This document shows positions 40,885-49,811 of a stretch of 64,000 nucleotides of DNA, in pieces (the stretch's first letter is position 1; each line of letters begins with the position of its first letter). Where the stretch lies: positions 186,001 through 250,000 of the forward strand of contig NZ_JMPJ01000053.1 in the NCBI RefSeq assembly GCF_000735345.1. Reading direction: 5' to 3'. The notes beneath the pieces are model-generated. The model was given only the letters and a program-made list of their open reading frames with translations, had not been told where the DNA came from and ran no database searches. The stretch is from Ewingella americana ATCC 33852 (GTDB lineage Bacteria; Pseudomonadota; Gammaproteobacteria; Enterobacterales; Enterobacteriaceae). A program made the translations under genes and the position numbers.

Positions 40885-43655
40885 TGACCACTCCCATTGG
40901 CGCAAGTCACCGGCTTCAGCGGCCAGAACTGGTGCCCTTTCGCATCGGTAATAATACGTTGATTACAGTGTACTTCGAGCTGCGCCAGCACGTTGCCATT
41001 GGTATTGAGCAACTGCGCCTGACCTTTCATTCCGGCCCATGCGCGTTTCTCGCTAAAGTCTTGCGCCCACTCGAACTCAGGCACCACGGCAAAGCGACCG
41101 GCCAGATTGATATAGCCGAAGTTCGCCCCGTAGGTTGACTGCTTCACGGCTTTGGCAAGGCCGTCGTTCATGCCGCCAATCTTGTCGAAGTAGGAACCAA
41201 TGACTTTTTTGCCATTCGAATCAATCAGGCCGAATAGGCCGTTGGTGTCCTTGAATGGCACTGTCCCTTCGCTGGCATCGCTGACCTGAAGGCTGCTTAA
41301 ACCTGGGTAACGCTGAACTTCGTGACCCGAGTTATCAAACAGCACGGTCTCGCCAGTCGCATTATCGTTGAGGGCTAAACGCGCCATGGAAGCAAGGGGT
41401 TCAGCAGCTGCAAAACCTTCCAGCGGCTCGCCACCCGTGGTGTCAATCAGCGTGACATGGTTGTCGCTGACTGCACTGGCCCAATCTTGCGGCTGAACAA
41501 AGTTAAGTGCGGCGGAATAGAGAGGCTGAACTTGCCACTGGCCCTGCCCATCAATTGCGCCAAAGCGCGGGCCAAAGCCGAGCAGTACCCACTCGTTATC
41601 AATGTTAACGGATGAAGGGATAATCGCCTTGCTCACCGCGGCGCGCCCATCGTTGTCGATTACGGCTACGCCACCGTCTGCAGGCTGTACCAACCAATGT
41701 TCATTACCGACGTTCAGCGGTTTGCCAAGTAAGTTGCTGGCAATCGATTGACCATTTTCGGCGTTAAACAGGCTGAAATGGTGTTGAGCGTTGGCCGCGT
41801 CGTTTGGCTGGTCATCGTCGGAGATGCTAAACATGGCATCTCCAATATATTGTGGTTTACCTGAGCGATCTTCATCGGGTGCAATGGCCCATTGACCGGT
41901 GCGGTTAATCACGCCCCAGCCGCCATCAGCTCTCGCCACGGCATAACCTGCTTTAAAGTCATCAACCTCAAAGAACTGCGGTGCGGCTAAGACGCTTTTG
42001 CTTTGAATATCCCACAGGCCCCAGCGTCGGTCTTTACCTTCGCCTTCTGCCGTTAACAGAACACCAGAGCTAATGCGCTGGCCGCTCTGCAAAATGTTGT
42101 CCGGTGCATCAACCACGTTGCCATGGTTATCGATGATGCGTTTGCTTTCAGGCTTGTTATCTTCAGTGGTCGCCCAGCTGTAATCACCCGAGAAAGGCGT
42201 AATTTGTGCGAAGGTTGGCTGAATCGCCCATTTGCCATCAGCATCAATGGCGCCCATCTTATGGTTCTCAGTTTTCACCAACAGCGGCGCATGGCGAATG
42301 TCGCCGTCAACACTGGCCCACTGCGGATCTGAGTAGACTTCGCCTTGCGAGGTTAAGATAGCAACGGATTTTTTGGCGTCATTAGGTTCTAGCAGCGCCC
42401 AAGGTAGGCCTTGTGCTTGGGCATTTTGCCCGGCGCTGCCATTGCCTGACTTCTGAGAACTTAGCTCCTGAGCACCTAAAGGCTGAACCTCAAACTCGCG
42501 CAGGGCGTTCAGCACGGAATCAGCCAACAGGCCAACACCATTGCTGTTATAGATTTGCACCACTTGAGGCGATTTACCCTCATTCTGGAGTACCCAGAGA
42601 TTGCCGTTTTGCATCAGCAGTTGTGGCTTTGTGGCTTTCACATTCACGATTTGGTTCTGCGGGCCAATCAGGGTTACACCCTTGCCGCCTTTGGCGACTA
42701 ACCAGTCGCCCCAGTCCTGCAAATCTTCTGCCTGATCGGCAGCAATATCCTGCACTTTCTCAAGGGTGCTGCTAAGCAGTAGGTGACCGCCATTATCGGT
42801 GGTAACTAACCAGCTTCCAGATTTAAGAGCATGCACGGCTTTGTATTTTTCTTTGCTGAGCGCAACGCCTTGTTTATCAAGGAATGTCCAGTCAGTCTTA
42901 TCCTTAACGGCAATGACTTCACCATTCAGCACTGGCTCATTGCGGGTTTTCAATACCATAGGATCAACGGCCCATTCGCCATTATCATTGAGGTATCCCC
43001 AATAGCCGCTGTCGGCGGTATCGCGTTTCTGAGCTGGAACCAGCCCTGACTGAGGCTCTTGCAGCGCCATCACGTCATCAGGTAAGGCGAGGGATTTGCC
43101 GGTTTGCGCATTCCACAGCGCAGGAGAAACCTGAGCCTGAACACTTGCCAGCGCCTGCCCTTTGACAAAGCCTTCACTGTCCAGCGACGCGCCAAACGGC
43201 AGGGTTTGAATCACCGCACCTTTACGATCAATCAGCGCAAGACGGTTATCAATCACCACCAGCGCAGTGCCAGCAGCATTAAAATCCGTCGCGCGGGTAA
43301 ATCGAGGCTCAATCACCCAGTGGCCTTTCTTATCTATATAGCCAAAGAGATCGTCTTTCTTCGCCGCAGCAATATCATTAGAGAAGCCGCTGACTTCGCG
43401 GAACTGAGGTTCAATGACCATATGGCCGGTGAGATCAACATAACCCCACAGCCCTTGGGCATCGCGCGAGGCCCCCATCAAAACTGGGGATAAGCCTTGC
43501 TGGAAAGGCAATTGGCACTTTTCAGCTGTTTTGGCGTTACTGCACGCCCGCAACCACGCATCGTCTGCATGGGCCGGCAAGCTAAAAGTAGCATTCAGAA
43601 CTATCGCTAAGGCGCTGAAGTTTCTGAGATGTTTGAGTGTTTCGGAGCAAATCAT
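40881..43655 (-). CDS. Exported WG-repeat protein (first of a tandem pair)
   Basis: The 924-residue protein has a signal peptide (cleavage after LPAHA, residue 30). WG units span most of its length, for example LWGYVDLTGHMVIEPQFREVSGF then LFGYIDKKGHWVIEPRFTRATDF. The C-terminus (VLAQLEVHCNQ...FWPLKPVTC) parallels the downstream protein, so the two are likely ancient duplicates. The two genes overlap by 4 bases and are coupled. Expected location is the periplasm or surface; the role is unknown. Confidence 0.85.
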   Translation of the reverse strand: MICSETLKHLRNFSALAIVLNATFSLPAHADDAWLRACSNAKTAEKCQLPFQQGLSPVLMGASRDAQGLWGYVDLTGHMVIEPQFREVSGFSNDIAAAKKDDLFGYIDKKGHWVIEPRFTRATDFNAAGTALVVIDNRLALIDRKGAVIQTLPFGASLDSEGFVKGQALASVQAQVSPALWNAQTGKSLALPDDVMALQEPQSGLVPAQKRDTADSGYWGYLNDNGEWAVDPMVLKTRNEPVLNGEVIAVKDKTDWTFLDKQGVALSKEKYKAVHALKSGSWLVTTDNGGHLLLSSTLEKVQDIAADQAEDLQDWGDWLVAKGGKGVTLIGPQNQIVNVKATKPQLLMQNGNLWVLQNEGKSPQVVQIYNSNGVGLLADSVLNALREFEVQPLGAQELSSQKSGNGSAGQNAQAQGLPWALLEPNDAKKSVAILTSQGEVYSDPQWASVDGDIRHAPLLVKTENHKMGAIDADGKWAIQPTFAQITPFSGDYSWATTEDNKPESKRIIDNHGNVVDAPDNILQSGQRISSGVLLTAEGEGKDRRWGLWDIQSKSVLAAPQFFEVDDFKAGYAVARADGGWGVINRTGQWAIAPDEDRSGKPQYIGDAMFSISDDDQPNDAANAQHHFSLFNAENGQSIASNLLGKPLNVGNEHWLVQPADGGVAVIDNDGRAAVSKAIIPSSVNIDNEWVLLGFGPRFGAIDGQGQWQVQPLYSAALNFVQPQDWASAVSDNHVTLIDTTGGEPLEGFAAAEPLASMARLALNDNATGETVLFDNSGHEVQRYPGLSSLQVSDASEGTVPFKDTNGLFGLIDSNGKKVIGSYFDKIGGMNDGLAKAVKQSTYGANFGYINLAGRFAVVPEFEWAQDFSEKRAWAGMKGQAQLLNTNGNVLAQLEVHCNQRIITDAKGHQFWPLKPVTCANGSGQ

Positions 43656-44256
43656 CCGATTCCCTTATGACAAGATAATAAGAAAGTTTAGCGCACATAA
43701 CCCTGATGATTTCGCTAGTGACGCGTTAAACGGTAAAAATCCGTGAATAATCAAGTTCAATGGTACTTACACGCTACGGCTTACAGGGTGTCAGCTTGTG
43801 AGATAAAAAGCAGCTATTTTATTGCCTCAACCCGCATGAATACACTTAATAACGGCACTTCTGCATGAAAACTCAACGTTATTTTAAGATTTATTTTCGC
43901 GTTGCTTTTGCACACTTATGGAATCAATGCTTCCCAACTGAAAATGTGTCCATAAAAACCTCTATTTACAACTTTCCAGCGTTCGGCGATGTGCAATTTC
44001 CTTCTGCACAATCGTAGAAAAAACCGCCACCGGCGTCTATCTCCGATTCACCGGTTTCCAAGAAACCTCGTAAAAAATATTAACCGTTACATCAGTTACA
44101 TAGCGTTATTAGATTGAACATTCCAACAATTGAAAAAGAGTCGAAATAGCTCAGTTTACTTATTGCCATCCCCCCAACCAGACTGCATTCTGTATTTCGA
44201 GCATCACCGCCGTTCGGCCCCAAGCCGATCTCTTTTCCATCAGACTGAATGACGCC
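43656..44256. other. Intergenic region between WG-repeat and M20 genes; no gene seen
   Basis: This 600-base, comparatively AT-rich spacer separates divergent genes and must hold their promoters. No convincing open frame, tRNA, repeat or clear operator was found. Confidence 0.6.
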
Positions 44257-45444
44257 ATGAATAATAAAAATTTTTGTACCGTGGCCGACGTGGCCGACCT
44301 TGAGGCTGGCCTACGTGAGATTCGCCAGCACCTGCATCAACACCCGGAACTCTCCAACGAAGAGGCCAAAACCGCCGATTTCGTTTCCAAAGAACTCAGC
44401 CAGCTTGGCTATCACGTCACCATGGGCGTGGGCGGGCACGGCGTCGTTGGCACCATGAAACGTGGTACGGGCAGTCGCAGCATAGGCATTCGCGCGGATA
44501 TGGACGCCTTGCCTATTAATGAAGAGACCGGCGCGGCCTATGCCAGCCAGACTGCCGGCGTGATGCATGCCTGCGGCCACGACGGCCACACCACCATGCT
44601 ATTAGGTGCTGCCAAGCAGTTGGCCCGCAGCAAAAACTTCTCCGGCACCGTACACCTTATCTTCCAGCCAGCGGAAGAGATTGGTTTCAACAGTGGCGCA
44701 CAACGCATGCTCGAAGAGGGCCTGTTCGAGCGCTTCCCTTGCGATGCGGTCTATGGGCTGCACAACCATCCGGGCTATCCGGCAGATAAAATGATGTTCC
44801 GCGCCGGGCCATTTATGGCGGCGTGTGACACGGTGAATATCACCATTCGCGGCAAAGGCGGCCATGCCGCGCGCCCGCACATGACCGTTGACCCTATTCT
44901 GGTCGCCAGCAGCTTGGTGGTGGCGCTACAAACCGTGGTTTCGCGCAATATCGACCCGAACGAAACCGCCGTCGTCACCATTGGCTCGCTGCACGCAGGC
45001 CACGCGTCTAATGTCATTCCTGAAACTGCCCGCATTGAAATGAGCGTCCGCTCTTTCGACGCCGGAGTGCGTAAAATTCTTGAAGAGCGCATCCGTTCTT
45101 TAGCCGAGCTGCACAGCGCGGGCTATGGCGCGGTGGCGGAGATTGAGTATGTGCCGGGCTATCCGGTGCTGGTCAATCATGCGCAGGAAACGGCCTTTGC
45201 CTTAGAAGTGGCAAAAGAGTTGCTTGGGGAAGAGAACGTGGTGGATAACTTGCCGCCTATTTCTGGCAGTGAGGACTTTGCTTACTTCTTGCAGAACAAA
45301 CCGGGCTGCTTCTTGCGTTTGGGCAATGGCAATAGTGCGGTGCTGCACAACCCAGCCTATGATTTCAACGACGACAGCCTAACTATCGGAGCGGCTTACT
45401 GGACGCGTTTAGTCGAGCGTTACCTTACTGAGAACCTTGATTAG
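44257..45444 (+). CDS. M20 family metallo-amidohydrolase
   Basis: The 395-residue M20D peptidase (hippurate hydrolase / N-acyl amino acid amidohydrolase type) has metal ligands in GVMHACGHDGHTTM, catalytic PAEE (FQPAEEIGFN), GLHNHPG and a C-terminal GSEDFAYF. A dimerisation/lid domain lies at about 185-290. It hydrolyses N-acyl amino acids or similar amides in the cytoplasm; the substrate cannot be assigned. No strong ribosome site precedes the ATG. It is convergent with the extensin-family gene. Confidence 0.88.
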   Translation: MNNKNFCTVADVADLEAGLREIRQHLHQHPELSNEEAKTADFVSKELSQLGYHVTMGVGGHGVVGTMKRGTGSRSIGIRADMDALPINEETGAAYASQTAGVMHACGHDGHTTMLLGAAKQLARSKNFSGTVHLIFQPAEEIGFNSGAQRMLEEGLFERFPCDAVYGLHNHPGYPADKMMFRAGPFMAACDTVNITIRGKGGHAARPHMTVDPILVASSLVVALQTVVSRNIDPNETAVVTIGSLHAGHASNVIPETARIEMSVRSFDAGVRKILEERIRSLAELHSAGYGAVAEIEYVPGYPVLVNHAQETAFALEVAKELLGEENVVDNLPPISGSEDFAYFLQNKPGCFLRLGNGNSAVLHNPAYDFNDDSLTIGAAYWTRLVERYLTENLD

Positions 45445-45453
45445 TTCAGAAGG

Positions 45454-46152
45454 TTAGCGGCAAAAACCAAACCAGCGCATGCCTAAGTGGAAGTGATTGG
45501 CGTGCGCTGCGTTATAGTCTGGCCCAATGGAGTTACCAAAGTAAGGGCAGCTGCGACTGAACATATCGCGGATGAAACTGCCGCTGGCGTCATCCTGCTT
45601 CCAGGCTTTCAGCACAGTGATATTTCTGCCATCGGCAAGTCGGAACCCCGCTACATCCAAGGCTTCCGCAGTGGCATGTTCGCTTAATCGGCCTTCTGCA
45701 CGATGATAAACATTGCGACAGGCATAGCTGCCGAGATGGTCAATGCGAGTCAGCCCTGCTCCCAGTTGTGCTTCAGCCTGAGGTTTCGCGACCTGCGAAA
45801 CAAACATCGCGCTGCTCAGCGCCAATCTACAACTCGCCAAAAAGCTTGAGCTTAGAGAAACAGAACCGAATTTCTGCACCCGCACCGCAGACTGCAATGG
45901 GCAGTTCCCCTGCGTGCTGGCAACCCGCGTGAAAGTAATCGCCCCCTCCTGTTCCGCGCTATCAAGCACAGACAAACAAGCCTCAGGATTATTGTCCAAC
46001 CGACGGAGTTTGTACTTGGTAATAACATTCGGCGGATCGTTAACAGACAGCGGCGTAAAAGGGTTATAGCGCGAAGGCACCCTCTCCGTGATCCAAGGCG
46101 CTGCATACAGCAGAGCGACCAAGAAAATAATGAGGACAACCACGTACTTCAT
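45454..46152 (-). CDS. Extensin-family (YjbI/ExtD-like) exported protein
   Basis: The 232-residue protein has an N-terminal membrane anchor or uncleaved signal (MKYVVVLIIFLVALLYAAPW). A C-terminal extensin-like domain related to LAS/D-Ala-D-Ala carboxypeptidase folds follows: EHATAEALDVAGFRLADG (ligand Asp) and ANHFHLGM (H-x-H), with four or more conserved cysteines. It may act on peptidoglycan, but no activity is proven for the family. An AAGGA ribosome site precedes the ATG. It is the last gene of ordinary composition before the AT-rich island. Confidence 0.82.
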   Translation of the reverse strand: MKYVVVLIIFLVALLYAAPWITERVPSRYNPFTPLSVNDPPNVITKYKLRRLDNNPEACLSVLDSAEQEGAITFTRVASTQGNCPLQSAVRVQKFGSVSLSSSFLASCRLALSSAMFVSQVAKPQAEAQLGAGLTRIDHLGSYACRNVYHRAEGRLSEHATAEALDVAGFRLADGRNITVLKAWKQDDASGSFIRDMFSRSCPYFGNSIGPDYNAAHANHFHLGMRWFGFCR

Positions 46153-46825
46153 CAGGATGGTCCTTATGGTTGTGGGTTTGGTGTAAAGCTAGAAGGATGA
46201 GTTTTGGGGTAATTTTAGTGTATGGGTGGGGTTTGTGGGGGAAATGAGTTGGTTTATACAACCTAACTGGATTTAGACGTCAGGATGTCAGATATGAATT
46301 AGCCAGCAGCAACAGAAGGAGAATGAGGTATAAACCCTGAAAGGCAAAACACTCATGATTCAGGCAGATATTCCCAGCCATTTTGGCCCGCTATGAACTG
46401 TACTATCATCATCTATCACTCTTGCCTCAAGCTGAGCTGCAATTTGCAGCATTTTTCTATAGCAATAGCTTTAAACTCAACCAGACACATGGTTGATATC
46501 TCGTAGTTCCCCTGTAAAAATTAAAAATAAGTGTACTGAGGTCGATGATTTCCGATATGGCCGATAACGTAATTTGTGAAGAAAAGCCTGCCTCATTGTC
46601 ATCCAGTGTTTACGATGACGATGAGGAGTGACTAGAAAAATTGAGTTCAGCGCTATGCATGGAGTGCATGATTCTGCATGGCGATCACCCTACTCTTTTC
46701 TCCAAGCCAGCCAAGTGCTGGCTTGGAGCGGATAAGTTTACGGAAGTCCATTAAAAGCGACCCATAAAGCGGGCAGGCGTGGCGGGGGTAGCATTGCGCC
46801 CAGAGCTGCTCAAGTCTCAGTGATT
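46153..46825. other. Non-coding left flank of the AT-rich island
   Basis: These 673 bases hold no recognisable gene. A perfect 12-bp inverted repeat (CTCCAAGCCAGC/GCTGGCTTGGAG, 46700-46728) stands about 100 bases before the ATPase stop but has no T-run. A 28-codon frame at 46545-46631 ending in a DDDEE-like tail may be debris. Composition shifts from GC-rich to AT-rich here, so it is probably the island boundary. No attachment-site repeat was identified. Confidence 0.55.
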
Positions 46826-47611
46826 TTATCCTTTAAGGATATAGTCATTTTTGTCGTAATACCGACCAACTCCATATATATCATTGTTTAAACTTGGTTC
46901 TACCTTAGAAGTTGTCATTATCAACTGATAATTTTCAGCATCTTTCAGGCTCGAGACTATTAACTTTTGGAGATTACGGCTACGTCCTTCATTTATGTCT
47001 CCACATTCAAAATCCATAATAGAGAAACGTGGATACCTGCACTCTCTATCTTGGATAGCTAATAGTAAAAATGCCAAATGCAAGGCTGTTTTTTTAACTA
47101 CGTTTGAACTATCCGAATAATTGACGCGCTCATTTATCAACCAGCGATCTTTCGCAAAATCAATTTCTGAGGATAAAGTTGTTGCTGTTTTAAACTTCTC
47201 TTCATTACCTGAGTCCTCCTCTAAAACTTTAGTAGCTAACTCAGATAATTTGAAATTAACAAATTCTCTTCTTTTTGCATTTGCCGCTTCTAATGAAGCA
47301 ATTTTTGTGAAGCACTTATCTATATCTTCTCTCAAACTTTCTCTTTTCTTCTTCAAATCATCAACTTTCGAAACGGAATCAATCTTCTCTTGCAATGAAT
47401 TTATTTCAATAAGTTTTTGTGTCCTTTCCTCAATCAGAGATGTGAGAAACAACTCTCTTTGATTAGAAACCAGGCTTATTTCAAAAAGCCTATTCTGAGT
47501 AAAATGTAATTCTTGCCTCACTCCCCCAATATAGCCGTCTAAATAATCAATCTCTTCAGTTAGTTTTTTTAATGATAATTTCATTTTGCCTACTTTGATA
47601 TTGTAACTCAT
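46826..47611 (-). CDS. ABC-3C ATPase, C-terminal fragment (DUF2326-type), frameshifted from the upstream half
   Basis: This 261-residue frame continues the coiled coil of the upstream frame (LTEEIDYLDGYIGGVRQ...) and ends in an SMC/Rad50-like C-terminal lobe. That lobe has a degenerate Walker B, YPRFSIMDFECGDINEGRSR, and a final LIMTTSKVE strand. Its first 16 codons overlap the other gene out of frame. Removing one A from the A7 run at 47564-47570 fuses the two into a single 639-residue ATPase, the usual size of DUF2326 proteins. The ATG at 47611 has no good ribosome site, which argues against two separate genes. Confidence 0.75.
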   Translation of the reverse strand: MSYNIKVGKMKLSLKKLTEEIDYLDGYIGGVRQELHFTQNRLFEISLVSNQRELFLTSLIEERTQKLIEINSLQEKIDSVSKVDDLKKKRESLREDIDKCFTKIASLEAANAKRREFVNFKLSELATKVLEEDSGNEEKFKTATTLSSEIDFAKDRWLINERVNYSDSSNVVKKTALHLAFLLLAIQDRECRYPRFSIMDFECGDINEGRSRNLQKLIVSSLKDAENYQLIMTTSKVEPSLNNDIYGVGRYYDKNDYILKG

Positions 47612-48746
47612 TTAAGGTTTCAATATACTTTTCTTCAAGCGACGAAGTACTATCATTAGATTTGCAAAGAGCACACCCAACATCGTCGGATACAGACTCA
47701 ATTACTGGAGTAAAACAGCAAGGACAATATTCAAAAGATATTTTCCCTAAACTCTCATGAGTACTCTGTGATTCGTTTAAAGATTTAATTCTATAATTTA
47801 GGCTCTTGCCAAATAATATGCAATCCTGTATTTCAACTTTCCTAGAATCTAACTCATTGATTTTATTATTTATTTTAGTAGTTAAATGCTGAGATTTTGT
47901 AAGAGCTAAATCTCTTTCGGTGGCTAAGTCATATTCATCAGTATTCTTTAAATCAACTTTAGAATCTAAAAGAGACTCTTTTTTGACATCAATTTGTTCA
48001 AGCTCATTTATTTTTGTTTTTATTTTGTCAGTTATTTTTTCAACTGTTAAATCAGCATCATCACCAAGGAAGGAAAAGTATGTTTTCAATTCTGTCGTAC
48101 TTAACTCATACTCCCTCTCGTATTTCAATAGGTTTTGACGATAGGAATGTGTCTCGAGATCGTCCAGCCCTAATAAGAATTCCGCAATAGCAGTACGCGT
48201 ATTTTCATTATCAGATCGACTAGCCTCTTTTCGAAAAATCCTGTTAGAATCTGACGATTGACTGAGGTAAATCAAGCGTAAAATTTGGTGCATGGTGAGG
48301 TTTTGATAATCGTTTGATTTATATTGCCCCCAATTGAACAACTCAAACATTACCTCAGAAAAGCTCAACTTTTCGTTACTACGTCTAGGTCCATAGTCAA
48401 TCCATCCCTGAACATCGCCCATTGCGATATCGTAGCCACCTTCATAAACTTTTATATGAGGTACTCCACCAGTAGCGTCAATATGCCTTGATAATGTTAT
48501 AACTCTGCCGTTAATGGTTATTTCCGCATTAACGAATGAACATTGATCAGCAGGATATTTCCAATCATCTTTCTTTAACTCACCACCTAATACATAGAAT
48601 ATCATATCAAGAATTGTTGATTTTCCTACTGAATGCTCCCCTCTGATAATATTAATACCCTCATGAAAAAGCTCATCATAAACTTGCTTGCCATTTTTAT
48701 TAATCACAAGCCTATTAAGTTTTAATCTTGATGCATTATTAATCAT
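47556..48746 (-). CDS. ABC-3C ATPase, N-terminal fragment (Rad50/SMC-like, zinc hook)
   Basis: The 396-residue frame has Walker A GEHSVGKST (residues 36-44), an adjacent IFYVLGGE helix and coiled coil from about 200. A zinc-hook-like pair CPCC...CALC lies near residues 345-365. It ends abruptly at KKTN a few codons after the A7 run where the frame is lost. This lobe alone lacks Walker B, so the ATPase cannot work unless the halves are joined. Its start overlaps the middle-component stop by 8 bases. ABC-3C ATPases are proposed to sense or grip nucleic acid in bacterial conflict systems (Krishnan, Burroughs, Iyer and Aravind classification). AT-rich codons mark it as foreign. Confidence 0.78.
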   Translation of the reverse strand: MINNASRLKLNRLVINKNGKQVYDELFHEGINIIRGEHSVGKSTILDMIFYVLGGELKKDDWKYPADQCSFVNAEITINGRVITLSRHIDATGGVPHIKVYEGGYDIAMGDVQGWIDYGPRRSNEKLSFSEVMFELFNWGQYKSNDYQNLTMHQILRLIYLSQSSDSNRIFRKEASRSDNENTRTAIAEFLLGLDDLETHSYRQNLLKYEREYELSTTELKTYFSFLGDDADLTVEKITDKIKTKINELEQIDVKKESLLDSKVDLKNTDEYDLATERDLALTKSQHLTTKINNKINELDSRKVEIQDCILFGKSLNYRIKSLNESQSTHESLGKISFEYCPCCFTPVIESVSDDVGCALCKSNDSTSSLEEKYIETLNELQYQSRQNEIIIKKTN

Positions 48747-49230
48747 AACGATATTCCATTAAATTTGTTCTTGCCTTAAGGCCCCTGCTTCCTTTAATAG
48801 GGAGTTTAGGAATCTCCTTGGTAATTATCTGATACTCAACTGTATCCCTAAAACTATCATTATCAAGGGTGGTGATTAGATTTTGAGGAACTTTGTTTTC
48901 ATGAAGGCACAGCACGTCCTCATTTAATGAAACCACTCCTTTTGAAAGCAAATGAGATAATGTATTCTTCCTCACAATATTTAATTCAAAAAATATTCTC
49001 CTTGGGTTTTCTATATTTTCATATTCACTTTGGATTTCACGAATATTCTTAGCAAGCTTTGAATTCGAACGAGGCCATTTATCGATACATGTCAATTGGC
49101 TAGGAAATAAGTAATAAAAATCCATAAAACCAATATTCCCTTCATTGACTTCACTTTCATTTTTATAAAGCAGATTAATAATGCGATATAAGCAATGATT
49201 CGCATCTCTGAATGGATGATAAATTATCAT
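48739..49230 (-). CDS. ABC-3C system middle component (MC5-like)
   Basis: This 163-residue protein opens MIIYHPFRDANHCLYRIINLLYKN, followed by GFMDFYYLFPSQL. That is the Tyr/His-Pro plus DFYxLFP pattern of ABC-3C middle components, a helical adaptor between the ATPase and the CTD protein. Assignment to subtype MC5 is from memory and uncertain. It starts with a one-base TAATG overlap with the upstream CTD gene and overlaps the ATPase by 8 bases, so the three are tightly coupled. Confidence 0.72.
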   Translation of the reverse strand: MIIYHPFRDANHCLYRIINLLYKNESEVNEGNIGFMDFYYLFPSQLTCIDKWPRSNSKLAKNIREIQSEYENIENPRRIFFELNIVRKNTLSHLLSKGVVSLNEDVLCLHENKVPQNLITTLDNDSFRDTVEYQIITKEIPKLPIKGSRGLKARTNLMEYRYD

Positions 49231-49811
49231 TATTCAACCCACCGTAAGTGACATTTACCAGTTAAAAAGAAAATCATTCCTCTGATGAGATCGATTGAAA
49301 TGCTAGTGCTGACTTCCGAGACTTCTTCGTACAGCGGTTCGACAATTCTATCGTAAATCATCCTATCAACTATAGCAGCACTTACTGTGTTTTTAAACAG
49401 TGGTTTTACAAAATGTGCAAAAGTTGAATTTATTTTGCTCAAACAATGGCAGTAGATGACTTCTTCACTTGTAGAAAATTGGTTTCTGGTGACTCGTCTC
49501 GCAAATCTGTTCTCCAGATACATAGCATCATCTAAAAGGTCTAACCTGTCGCCTTCTTTAAGTTTCGCTTGAAGTCCAATTATTTTCCTACCTGGCCGAG
49601 GTTGGAGATACTCTTGCAACTCTTCGATCATATATCTATATTCACTATCTGTATCACACAGTTGCTTTGATCTGTTTAACAAATTTGCAAGAGCATTACT
49701 TTTTGTTTTTAATTCATTAAATGAATAATTTGTTCCAACAACGATATCCCTTGAAGCAGTATTATTACTTATATCATTATTACTGATGTTTGGAACGCTA
49801 TTATTTGCCAT
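49230..49811 (-). CDS. ABC-3C CTD-type component with Asn-rich N-terminal motif
   Basis: The 193-residue protein starts from the ATG at 49811 (SD AGAGG, MANNSVPNIS...). An ATG 14 codons upstream is less well placed. An N-terminal Asn-rich stretch (NNDISNNTASRDIVVG) precedes a helical C-terminal domain: DAMYLENRFARRVTRNQFSTSEEVIYCHCLSKINSTF...VVDRMIYDRIVEPL-like, typical of ABC-3C CTD proteins that hold the system together. The usual N-terminal effector (nuclease, protease) is absent here. The membrane protein encoded just upstream, overlapping by 11 bases, may supply it. Confidence 0.68.
   Translation of the reverse strand: MANNSVPNISNNDISNNTASRDIVVGTNYSFNELKTKSNALANLLNRSKQLCDTDSEYRYMIEELQEYLQPRPGRKIIGLQAKLKEGDRLDLLDDAMYLENRFARRVTRNQFSTSEEVIYCHCLSKINSTFAHFVKPLFKNTVSAAIVDRMIYDRIVEPLYEEVSEVSTSISIDLIRGMIFFLTGKCHLRWVE

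Noticed and set aside
46545-46631. A 28-codon frame with acidic end in the island flank
   Set aside because: No family, poor start context; may be debris. Mentioned only in the spacer entry.
46700-46728. Perfect 12-bp inverted repeat as an integration site or terminator
   Set aside because: No second copy was found at the other end of the island and no T-run follows, so neither role is supported.
47564-47570. Programmed -1 ribosomal frameshift joining the two ATPase halves
   Set aside because: A -1 shift leads to a stop codon almost at once; only +1 or a missing base restores the frame.
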